A stretch of 5,360 nucleotides of DNA from Bacteroidales bacterium (GTDB taxonomy: Bacteria; Bacteroidota; Bacteroidia; Bacteroidales; ML635J-15): contig JAQVPT010000252.1 of assembly GCA_028701945.1 (NCBI GenBank), forward strand, positions 1 through 5,360, in the 5' to 3' direction. This document shows, piece after piece, positions 1 to 5,360 of the stretch; within the stretch, counting starts at the first letter, position 1; the number at the start of each line of letters is the position of its first letter. The notes below the pieces were generated by a model. The model had not been told where the DNA came from, did not search any database, and saw nothing but the letters and a program-made list of their open reading frames with translations. A program made the translations under genes and the position numbers.

Positions 1-90
1 TTTCAAGATTACATTTTCTTCCTTTTTCTTCAAATTTTCACGGTAGCAATTTAAATTACTTTTTCTGTTCAAAAACTTCACTAAAAACAT
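1..90 (-). CDS. Possible 5' end of a gene running off the left edge (partial, hypothetical)
   Basis: Reading the minus strand from an ATG at 88-90, the frame stays open for 30 codons to the window edge. The frame is also open upstream, back to a TAG inside hairpin A, and a GTG at 112-114 is an alternative start. The predicted start reads MFLVKFLNRKSN and continues rich in Lys and Glu. I recognise no domain. The main support is positional: like the gene at 4428-5060, it would begin just after the TAAC-ended arm of a long hairpin and read in the same direction. An AT-rich stretch of 90 bases can be open by chance, so this is weak. Confidence 0.3.
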   Translation of the reverse strand, partial: MFLVKFLNRKSNLNCYRENLKKKEENVILK

Positions 91-121
91 TGCTCGATTT
101 TTCTTTTCTTCCACTGAACGC

Positions 122-248
122 TAACGGATGGCGGTATGTTTTTGTTGCCGATTTCGTAGTACGTCACTTTCAAGCCACGATGAAGATTGAAGCGAGCCAC
201 AGCCGTTGATTTCAGCACTATCTCGGCAATAAAATATACCGCATGTTA
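122..248 (+). repeat. Long imperfect hairpin A (attC-like element)
   Basis: Terminal TAAC (122-125) pairs with GTTA (245-248). After an unequal spacer (5 bases left, 2 right) come a 12-pair stem, 131-142 with 231-242, and, past one bulged T at 143, an 8-pair stem, 144-151 with 223-230. The two wobbles, G138.T235 and G144.T230, are both G.T on the + strand. The interior (152-222) pairs only patchily and is visibly richer in GC than the genes. Its length, 127 bases, equals that of hairpin B. Its ends resemble those of B and C. It lies downstream of the R-M gene and upstream of the possible gene at the left edge. I see nothing in the spacer 249-323. Confidence 0.72.
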
Positions 249-323
249 CAAGCTGGCCGTTCTTGTCATTCGTTAATCTGTCTTTCATTTTTGCTGAATC
301 TTTTCTGTCTGCTGTGCGTTGGG

Positions 324-392
324 GTAGTAAAGCTCTTTTGCAGGTTTTGGTCTTAGCGTTGACTAGTGCGATCTGCAAATGTGCTTGACTAC
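324..392 (+). repeat. Hairpin repeat D1, overlapping the 3' end of the R-M gene
   Basis: A 10-base arm, 324-333, pairs with 383-392 (9 of 10). A T.T, C-G, T.T internal loop follows (334-336 with 380-382), then the stem TTTGCAG / CTGCAAA (337-343 with 373-379). The 29-base loop can form a small apical stem, TGGTC (348-352) with GACTA (361-365). It is about three-quarters identical to D2 and in the same orientation. The blocks AGCTCTTTTGCA, TTTGGTC and TGCAAATGTGCT are exactly shared, while the stem arms differ yet still pair. The stop codon of the R-M gene (389-391) is inside the right arm. It could slow or end transcription, but no T run follows it in the gene's direction. Confidence 0.72.
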
Positions 393-3300
393 GAAGCGTT
401 GGGTTTAATTGATTCAAAACAGTGTTTTGTAATAATATTCTTTTTCTCTTCTTGCAATACTTTTTCTAAGTCTTGAACGGAAACGCCCTGAGCTAAAAAT
501 TTACCTCTGTCATTATTAAGTTTTGCCAAATCTTTTTTTATAGATTTTTGCTGTTCTTTGTTTGGAGCAGGAATCTTTATTTTTGAAATATCTCTTGGAT
601 AAACGTGAGGTTGTGCTTGCCCTCTTTGAAGTTTATATATTTCAGACTGAACAACTTTTAGTATTTCATATAGCAACTCAGTTGAAATTTCATCTTCATT
701 AATAGATTTTATAGTCGTACAGTCCGATGCAAATATATCTGTGTCCCAAAAGTTCAAGAAACCAGCATAAGCACCAGATGCACTCACAGTAATGATATTC
801 TTGGTTCTGTTAGCTACGTTATGAAAATATGCTGGCTGCTGTCCACCTGCAACAACTGGAATTTTACCAGTTACTGTCTTTGCTTTTGTAATAGAACTAC
901 CTTTTTGAATTATTGCAATGTCAGGAGATAATGATTTAATATCTGTCGAACCCCAAACCTCTTCCCAGTTAGTTTTTGAAATTGTTTCTGTGCTTATTTT
1001 CTTATCGAATTCTACAGAATCAAAGTCAATTAATTCTGCAAGTGAAAATACCTGAACGTGTTTACTTACAGAAGCGTTCACAGAAGCAATTTCTTCATTT
1101 TGAATTGACTTGCGTATATAAGAACAAGCCTTTTCAGTATTGTTTGGATTCAATTCGTCAAATAATTTACCGCCATAATTATTGATTTTTATACCCTCTT
1201 GTCTTTTACGTTTGCTAAATTCGTAACCTAAAAATTCTTTTTGTTCTTCTACTTCTTTTCCAGTCTTAACAATTACTGTTTGTTGATGGTCATAATATTT
1301 TTCAATCGTCGTTGGATTTTTATCACCGTCAGATAAAGAGAGGAGAAAATAAAAGAACTTCTCTTTTTCAATATCCTTACAATAGTGATAAAACATTTTT
1401 TGCAATTCTGCTTCTTGTTCTGTTTGTGAAAGTTTCTTAAATGTTGGTCTATTTTTACGGTCTTTAATTTTTGAACTATTGTCAAATTCTGTCCGATATT
1501 CAACAAACATATCCGATTCAGATAATTCGATTGAAATTTCAAGTTTTAGAAATCTTTCGTAATGGTCTAATTCTAGCCCTCTATATTCAACGAACATTTT
1601 AAGAAAACGATTAGCATCAATATATCTAACATCTGCCGCATATTTTGTATTTGAAAATAAGTCAGAAGTAATATATTCTCTGTCTTTTACAAAGTCATCA
1701 TTTCTTCGTTTGAGAAAAACAATAAGTGTTTTAACATTGGTTGCAATAAATGTTTTGCTACCAAGGATTGTTATTCCCTTTATTTCAAAATGCTTTAGTA
1801 ATATTTCTCTTGCTTTCGTATAAATGCCACCACTTTCAAAAATTGATGTTGGCAAAACTACCCCTGCTAAACCACCATTTTTCAAAACTTGTTTTGTTCT
1901 TTCTATAAAAACAGTTTCTATTTCATCACTTGTCTCAGTTAAACTATCAAATAAATCGTAGTTTGCTCTTCCAACATTTAAGTAGTTTTTAAATGCGTCT
2001 ACAGCATAAGGAGGATTTGCAACCACAATATCAAATTTCTTTTTTTTGAGGTTGAGTTGTTCGTGTTCTTCTAATCCATCACCGAAAATTATATTTGCAT
2101 CACCATCACCATTAATGTAACAAGCAATTTGCGAAGTTCTTGCAAGGCGGTAATCTTTCTCAATGCCAAATACATAATCTTGTGCCCACTCAGTTCCTTT
2201 GCTATACTTTTTGATTTTCTTTTGTAATTCTGTCGAAAGTTTTGTCGTGTCAACTTGCTTAATCTTAGCTTGTAATTCTTCAACACTTTCCGTTAAAAAG
2301 TGACCCGAACCACAAGCATAATCGAGGATTTTAGGCAAAAAATCAGTATCATCTTTTTCTAATTTTTCATTGATAATATTTTCAAAACCAAGTGATAAAA
2401 TTATATACCGTACAATTGGAATAGGTGTAAAAAATTGACCTTCCGATTGTTTTACCCCATGATTCAACATTAATTCAAAGAAATCACCAAGCACCTGTTG
2501 TTTGCTTGTAAAACGGAACTGGTAATTCTGAATGAGTTTTATTACTTCAACTAACACTCGAGCATTTTGTTGAAATAGTTTTTTGTTATGTACTTCTTTA
2601 AATGCAAACTCATTATTTGTATAGTATTTCAATTCTCTGAAAATAGCTTCTACTTTCTCAATAGGTGTTTGTTTTGGATAAAGATTTATTATTTTATGTA
2701 AATCTTCTTCTGAGTAATAAATAATTTCCTCTTTTAACTTTGCCATTCCCTTTTGATATAAGGCTTGAAGTCTGTCAATAATGTGTTCATATTCCTCATC
2801 TTCTTTCACTTGAAAATCTAAAACATCTTCATCCTTTTTTTCCTCATCAACAATCTTGCATAAAAACAACGATAGCACACGATTAAAAGCATTTGCATTA
2901 TCGGAAATATTATTGTGTCGCAATATTTCAGCGAACTTGTTGAACAAACCTTTTGCATCATCCAGCTTTTTTAGATTCTTTTTCTTAAGTGCTTTTAGTT
3001 CTAAAGAATATGCGTTTGCATCTGCGTCAAAAATCCCGTTAAAATGAAAATACTTAATAAAAGATTCTTTCCAAACATCAAACAATTCAGATTTATTATT
3101 TGCATCTCGATAGAGTTTGATATTTTCTTCCTCAATTTGTTTTAGGGATTTTTCTAAATCTTCCTTTCTGTCTTTAACCTGAACTATTAAATTGTCATAA
3201 ATAAATTCATCATTTTCAAGTTTTGATGCATATAAAACAAGGAATTGAGCGTTTTTGTCTTGGTTGAGATAAGTAAAGAGTTGTCCGCCATGCTCCTCCA

Positions 3301-3718
3301 TTCTGCTTTTTTCTTTCTCAAATTCAAACCCCCATGTTTTACATTCAATTATTAAAAGAGTTTTTCCATCTTTTCCATATACATTAATGTCGGCTTTTCC
3401 GCCACTTGCTCCGTGACCAACTTTCCATCTTCTTTCAATATGAATATCATGAGGCGCATAGCCTTTTTCAAGCAATCTATTTACACATTCAAGAACAACA
3501 AGACTTTCTGGTGCTGAAAAATTTGATGTTGTATGGTCGCCTAGTTGAATATGTCCATCTTCCAGTCTTTCAACTGTTGTTTTTTCATCTTTTCTGTAAT
3601 AAATTCTATTTTTTTGTAGGTCAATACGAATTGTGTAATTATGAAGTTTATACTCTTTACTGTAAGTGAAAAGATTACCAGTAAATCCGAGCTTTTCAAT
3701 GAAATTCTTTATATCCAT
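389..3718 (-). CDS. Single-chain restriction-modification enzyme (type IIG / fused type I-like: nuclease, N6-adenine methyltransferase, one specificity domain)
   Basis: This 1109-residue protein should both methylate adenine in a specific DNA site and cut DNA lacking that mark, acting in the cytoplasm as defence against phage and plasmids. The N-terminal 1-190 is an HsdR_N-like nuclease with an intact PD-(D/E)xK site: Asp110, Glu125-Cys-Lys127 and the QxxxY motif at Gln146-Tyr150. A helical HsdM-type linker spans about 250-400. The methyltransferase follows: GQFFTP near 427-432, SAM motif DYACGSG at 466-472 and catalytic NPPY at 568-571. From about 920, one type I S-like target recognition domain ends in QRGQAQPHVYP and EQQ motifs, then a charged, coiled-coil-like tail. 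The ATG is 6 bases after the regulator's stop, so the two genes are probably cotranscribed. The gene looks complete. Its stop lies in repeat D1, so the last residues (KPNAS) are repeat-encoded. The recognition sequence cannot be read from the sequence. Confidence 0.93.
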   Translation of the reverse strand: MDIKNFIEKLGFTGNLFTYSKEYKLHNYTIRIDLQKNRIYYRKDEKTTVERLEDGHIQLGDHTTSNFSAPESLVVLECVNRLLEKGYAPHDIHIERRWKVGHGASGGKADINVYGKDGKTLLIIECKTWGFEFEKEKSRMEEHGGQLFTYLNQDKNAQFLVLYASKLENDEFIYDNLIVQVKDRKEDLEKSLKQIEEENIKLYRDANNKSELFDVWKESFIKYFHFNGIFDADANAYSLELKALKKKNLKKLDDAKGLFNKFAEILRHNNISDNANAFNRVLSLFLCKIVDEEKKDEDVLDFQVKEDEEYEHIIDRLQALYQKGMAKLKEEIIYYSEEDLHKIINLYPKQTPIEKVEAIFRELKYYTNNEFAFKEVHNKKLFQQNARVLVEVIKLIQNYQFRFTSKQQVLGDFFELMLNHGVKQSEGQFFTPIPIVRYIILSLGFENIINEKLEKDDTDFLPKILDYACGSGHFLTESVEELQAKIKQVDTTKLSTELQKKIKKYSKGTEWAQDYVFGIEKDYRLARTSQIACYINGDGDANIIFGDGLEEHEQLNLKKKKFDIVVANPPYAVDAFKNYLNVGRANYDLFDSLTETSDEIETVFIERTKQVLKNGGLAGVVLPTSIFESGGIYTKAREILLKHFEIKGITILGSKTFIATNVKTLIVFLKRRNDDFVKDREYITSDLFSNTKYAADVRYIDANRFLKMFVEYRGLELDHYERFLKLEISIELSESDMFVEYRTEFDNSSKIKDRKNRPTFKKLSQTEQEAELQKMFYHYCKDIEKEKFFYFLLSLSDGDKNPTTIEKYYDHQQTVIVKTGKEVEEQKEFLGYEFSKRKRQEGIKINNYGGKLFDELNPNNTEKACSYIRKSIQNEEIASVNASVSKHVQVFSLAELIDFDSVEFDKKISTETISKTNWEEVWGSTDIKSLSPDIAIIQKGSSITKAKTVTGKIPVVAGGQQPAYFHNVANRTKNIITVSASGAYAGFLNFWDTDIFASDCTTIKSINEDEISTELLYEILKVVQSEIYKLQRGQAQPHVYPRDISKIKIPAPNKEQQKSIKKDLAKLNNDRGKFLAQGVSVQDLEKVLQEEKKNIITKHCFESIKPNAS

Positions 3719-3724
3719 AATTGT

Positions 3725-4036
3725 CTAATTTGCTTTATTATACTTGATTTTTTGCTCAGCCACTTTTAACGCCTTCAATCCGAATTCTTCGTCTTTCAAA
3801 TCGTAAACAACTTTTTCGCTAAGAAAATCTATTATTAAATTTTCAGGATTGAAATTGTATAACTCTGAAAGCCGAATAATAATTTCTTTCGTGAATTTCC
3901 TTTCTCCTCTTTCCATTTTGCTCAAAATTGCAACATCAATATCTACTTGTACTGCTGCTTTTCGGAGTGAAAGTCCCGTTTTTTCTCTAAGTTCCCTTAA
4001 TTTAATTCCGACTGTTGACATAATAAGTGTTGACAT
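3725..4036 (-). CDS. XRE-family helix-turn-helix regulator (controller of the R-M operon)
   Basis: This small cytoplasmic DNA-binding protein (103 residues from the first ATG) is the first gene of the operon. Residues 10-68 form a Cro/C1-type HTH: GIKLRELREKTGLSL, then the turn and recognition helix region ending SKMERGERK. A short helical tail (about 80-99, with ALKVAEQKIKY) follows. Its position immediately before a restriction-modification gene, and the palindrome over its own promoter, fit a controller protein that represses itself and delays or limits the enzyme. The start is ambiguous. ATG at 4034-4036 and ATG at 4019-4021 both begin ATGTCAACA, so the protein opens MSTLIMST. The promoter places transcription start only a few bases before the first ATG, so that start would be nearly leaderless. 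The second ATG would give 98 residues. Family assignment is firm; the direction of regulation is inferred. Confidence 0.9.
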   Translation of the reverse strand: MSTLIMSTVGIKLRELREKTGLSLRKAAVQVDIDVAILSKMERGERKFTKEIIIRLSELYNFNPENLIIDFLSEKVVYDLKDEEFGLKALKVAEQKIKYNKAN

Positions 4037-4046
4037 TAGTTGTCAA
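4013..4046. promoter_or_regulatory. Putative operator: palindrome plus a third half-site at the regulator start
   Basis: A 17-base palindrome, TTGACA-N5-TGTCAA, spans 4030-4046, with half-sites 11 bases apart, about one helical turn. A third half-site, TTGACA, lies at 4015-4020 within a 9-base direct repeat (TGTTGACAT at 4013-4021 and 4028-4036, offset 15). The palindrome covers the last bases of the minus-strand -7 element and the likely transcription start. A dimer bound here would therefore block transcription. Paired or tripled half-sites at their own promoter are typical of R-M controller proteins. Binding by the adjacent XRE protein is inferred. Confidence 0.62.
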
Positions 4047-4076
4047 AGATAAAACAATTTTATTTATGGAATCAAA
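4044..4076 (-). promoter_or_regulatory. Bacteroidota-type promoter of the regulator/R-M operon
   Basis: Read on the minus strand, TTTG at 4076-4073 is followed after 21 bases by TATCTTTG at 4051-4044. This matches the Bacteroidota -33 TTTG and -7 TAnnTTTG elements at acceptable spacing. The -7 element ends 7 bases before the first regulator ATG, so the transcript should be leaderless or nearly so from that ATG, or have a leader of about 16-18 bases for the second ATG. I see no other match between the regulator and hairpin D2. Confidence 0.65.
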
Positions 4077-4128
4077 TATTTTTCAAATTATTTTTCAACA
4101 GTTTAATATTAGTAGGTGGGTCGGCAAG

Positions 4129-4192
4129 AAAACAGCTCTTTTGCAAACTTTGGTCGTGTGTTGGCTCGTGGGGTTTGCAAATGTGCTGTTTT
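4129..4192 (+). repeat. Hairpin repeat D2, upstream of the R-M operon
   Basis: AAAACAGC (4129-4136) pairs perfectly with GCTGTTTT (4185-4192). The same T.T, C-G, T.T internal loop as in D1 comes next (4137-4139 with 4182-4184), then TTTGCAAAC / GTTTGCAAA (4140-4148 with 4173-4181). In the 24-base loop, GGTC (4152-4155) can pair with GGCT (4163-4166) using G.T pairs, which exist only on the + strand. It lies about 50 bases upstream of the operon's promoter, in the same orientation as D1, so the two are direct repeats flanking the operon. Confidence 0.75.
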
Positions 4193-4285
4193 GTGTGTTG
4201 GCATTTTTTTTATTTATTTCTTGTGACTCGATGCAGCAAAAATTCCATTGTCATACTGTTGTTGTCTTTTTTTTAGGCTTGCTTG
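4193..4285. other. Intergenic spacer without a recognisable gene
   Basis: This AT-rich spacer lies between hairpins D2 and B. It has two runs of eight T on the + strand (4204-4211 and 4267-4274). The first begins 12 bases after the D2 stem, too far for an ordinary intrinsic terminator. The longest minus-strand reading frame I found that begins inside it is about 14 codons (starting MTMEFLL). No promoter match was found. Confidence 0.5.
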
Positions 4286-4412
4286 TAACGCCTACAGCTA
4301 TGTTTTGTGCGGGCTTGGTTACTAAAATTTTTTAAATTTATAATTAATTTTCGAAACTACGATTCACTTCCAATTACCCACCCAAACCCCGCATGAAATA
4401 TAGGTGTTGTTA
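4286..4412 (+). repeat. Long imperfect hairpin B (attC-like element)
   Basis: TAAC (4286-4289) pairs with GTTA (4409-4412). The spacers are unequal: 8 bases left, 5 right. A 16-pair uninterrupted stem follows, 4298-4313 with 4388-4403. It includes three wobbles (4302/4399, 4306/4395, 4307/4394), all G.T on the + strand. The loop (about 4320-4370) is AT-rich. The left arm, with CAGCTATGT then TTG, and the right arm, with AATATAGGTG then TGTTAGC, closely match hairpin C. The element begins 15 bases beyond the stop of the secreted-protein gene, so it could also act as that gene's transcript end. Confidence 0.77.
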
Positions 4413-4427
4413 GCCACTGGTTGTCTT

Positions 4428-5060
4428 TCATAAACATTCTGTTTGCCATTTTTTTATCGATATTATTTCACCAGTTATTGCATCAATGTAAAGTATTTCA
4501 CCCTCTGAATTGCACCCAAGATTATCCCCTAAATCAATTGTATTAACAACATTCCAACAGTATTTACTAAATTCTTCTTCATATTTAAGATTTATTTTCC
4601 AAGCAATACAGCCATTTGAGAAATTATTATCCGTTGCAATTTTCTTAACATTGCTAATGTCGATTTTTGAATTTACAAGTAGCAATAAGCTTTCAGGATC
4701 ATCAATCCCTTCAGTACTTATAAGGTTCCAATTTTTGTCAAAACGTATTTTTACAAATTCAGAAATAGTATCAAATCTAAATAAATCGAATGCTATCTCA
4801 TAGTTAATATCAGTAGTCCTTTTTAGCTCTTTTCTTTTTAATCTTTTTTGTCTATTGCTATATTCCTGACAATCATACCAATAAGTATTATTAATAAATT
4901 CATTGCTTTTCTCACAGTTATATTTAAAAGTCTTCTCAGGATTTATTTCCTGCAAAATCGTTTCCAAAATAGAATCTGCTTTCATAATTAAGTCTTCTTC
5001 AATTTGAGAATAACTTAAAAATGGAATCAAAAAGAATGTTATTAATACTACTGTTTTCAT
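4428..5060 (-). CDS. Small secreted protein of unknown function with a PepSY-like C-terminal strand
   Basis: I do not recognise a named family. From the ATG at 5058-5060 the protein has 210 residues. An upstream TTG (5067-5069) would add three, but the ATG is preferred because MKTVVLITFFLIPFLSYSQ is already a complete signal peptide. Cleavage near SYS/Q should export it to the periplasm or outside the cell; no lipobox Cys is present. The mature part is acidic and lysine-rich, with six Cys (52, 67, 154, 171, 186, 212, counting from the TTG) that could form disulfides. The end, GEILYIDAITGEIISIKKW, has the 'YIDA-TGEI' pattern typical of PepSY-like domains, which are often inhibitory or binding modules; that link is tentative. 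It sits alone between hairpins B and C, 15 bases from one and 17 from the other, like a single-gene cassette. Coding is well supported; function is open. Confidence 0.8.
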   Translation of the reverse strand: MKTVVLITFFLIPFLSYSQIEEDLIMKADSILETILQEINPEKTFKYNCEKSNEFINNTYWYDCQEYSNRQKRLKRKELKRTTDINYEIAFDLFRFDTISEFVKIRFDKNWNLISTEGIDDPESLLLLVNSKIDISNVKKIATDNNFSNGCIAWKINLKYEEEFSKYCWNVVNTIDLGDNLGCNSEGEILYIDAITGEIISIKKWQTECL

Positions 5061-5077
5061 TTTTTTCAACTTGTGGC

Positions 5078-5287
5078 TAACGGTTGGCAGCTATGTATTG
5101 GGCGCATGATACAGATTTCATTATCTTTTACGCACTTAGCAAAACCGCTGATATATTAAATTGTTAATAATAAATTTTCTGTTACAAATATAGATAAAAT
5201 TTTTCAAAAAGCGGTTTTGCGGATGTTCGGAAATGAAATTACTTTTCAAAGTTCCTACAAACTAAGCCTAATATATAGGTGCTGTTA
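5078..5287 (+). repeat. Extended imperfect hairpin C (attC-like ends, nested stems)
   Basis: TAAC (5078-5081) pairs with GTTA (5284-5287). The spacers are unequal, 9 and 5 bases. A 13-pair stem, 5091-5103 with 5266-5278, has two wobbles (5095/5274 and 5100/5269), both G.T on the + strand. Two further perfect inverted repeats nest inside: ATTTCATT 5115-5122 with 5232-5239, and GCAAAACCGCT 5139-5149 with 5210-5220. The 60-base loop 5150-5209 is very AT-rich. The ends match hairpin B closely, but at 210 bases C is much longer than A and B (127 each). It lies directly upstream of the secreted-protein gene. Confidence 0.77.
5185..5192 (-). promoter_or_regulatory. Candidate -7 element for the secreted-protein gene
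   Basis: The minus strand reads TATATTTG here, matching TAnnTTTG. The nearest upstream TTTG (5208-5205) is only 12 bases away instead of the usual 17-23, so the -33 element is poor. It is the only -7 match I found upstream of the gene at 4428-5060 and lies in the loop of hairpin C. The leader would be about 120 bases and would contain one arm of the hairpin. Confidence 0.25.
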
Positions 5288-5360
5288 GCATCATCGTTGT
5301 ATCGGCTAAAATACTCGTTAGTAGTTTGGCATATAAATTTGCGTTCCGCGTTGGCTTTTT
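5288..5360. other. Right edge: possible 3' end of another minus-strand gene, unassigned
   Basis: By analogy with hairpin B, the 3' end of a minus-strand gene is expected here. Two minus-strand frames are open from the window edge and run into the right arm of hairpin C; a third stops at 5318-5320. None gives a recognisable product in about 24 codons, so no gene is called. GCGTTGGC near 5348-5355 also occurs, in similar form, beside D1 and D2. Confidence 0.3.

Noticed and set aside
121..417. A 98-codon minus-strand reading frame downstream of the R-M gene
   Set aside because: It lies across hairpins D1 and A, starts inside the 3' end of the R-M gene in another frame, and stops at a TAG in the arm of hairpin A. 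It shows no domain and looks like a by-product of repeat sequence.
976..3669. Several shorter reading frames of about 60-90 codons inside the R-M gene
   Set aside because: They are shadows of a 1109-residue gene with intact motifs; none has its own promoter or recognisable content.
389..3718. R-M gene as a truncated or frameshifted pseudogene
   Set aside because: The frame is continuous, nuclease and methyltransferase motifs are intact, and the specificity domain ends with its usual conserved block.
4129..4211. Intrinsic terminator on the + strand (hairpin D2 followed by a T run)
   Set aside because: The T run begins 12 bases after the stem, there is no + strand gene to terminate, and the same hairpin as D1 has no T run.
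4027..4335. Overlapping + strand reading frames of 102 and 78 codons, with hydrophobic stretches
   Set aside because: They run through the operon promoter, operator, hairpin D2, T runs and part of hairpin B. The hydrophobicity comes from T-rich DNA, and no + strand promoter was found.
5067..5069. TTG as the start of the secreted-protein gene
   Set aside because: An ATG three codons downstream already gives a complete signal peptide, and TTG starts are less common.
122..5287. Calling hairpins A, B and C true integron attC sites
   Set aside because: The overall shape fits, but the cores do not match GTTRRRY/RYYYAAC, hairpin C is too long, and no integrase is in the window. They are kept only as attC-like.

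Overview
The window looks like an accessory region from a member of the Bacteroidota. The evidence is AT-rich coding DNA, a promoter matching the Bacteroidota TTTG / TAnnTTTG pattern, no Shine-Dalgarno sequence before the starts, and a secreted protein whose signal peptide ends in the SYSQ style common in that phylum. All credible genes lie on the minus strand. There are no RNA genes, no CRISPR array and no transposase.

Layout, left to right on the + strand: a possible gene start running off the left edge (1-90, weak); long imperfect hairpin A (122-248); short hairpin D1 (324-392); a single-chain restriction-modification enzyme (389-3718); its XRE-type regulator (3725-4036), with promoter and operator at 4013-4076; short hairpin D2 (4129-4192); long hairpin B (4286-4412); a small secreted protein of unknown function (4428-5060); long hairpin C (5078-5287); and an unassigned right edge.

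The regulator and the enzyme form a two-gene operon, read regulator first, with 6 bases between them. The enzyme carries a PD-(D/E)xK nuclease, an N6-adenine methyltransferase and one type I S-like target recognition domain on one chain. The regulator probably represses itself and the enzyme through a palindrome that overlaps the -7 element of its own promoter. This is the usual way a controller protein prevents cutting before the host is methylated.

The most unusual content is between the genes. Hairpins A, B and C share ends (TAACG... and ...GTTA) and an unequal unpaired spacer. They sit tightly at gene boundaries: 15 bases after one stop codon and 17 bases before one start codon. In all three, the wobble pairs I found are G.T on the + strand, the strand opposite to coding. 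This resembles the architecture of integron attC sites without matching their core consensus exactly. It suggests that the R-M operon and the secreted-protein gene are two cassettes in an array. A second, unrelated hairpin family (D1, D2) flanks the R-M operon as direct repeats with compensatory base changes, and the enzyme's stop codon lies inside D1.
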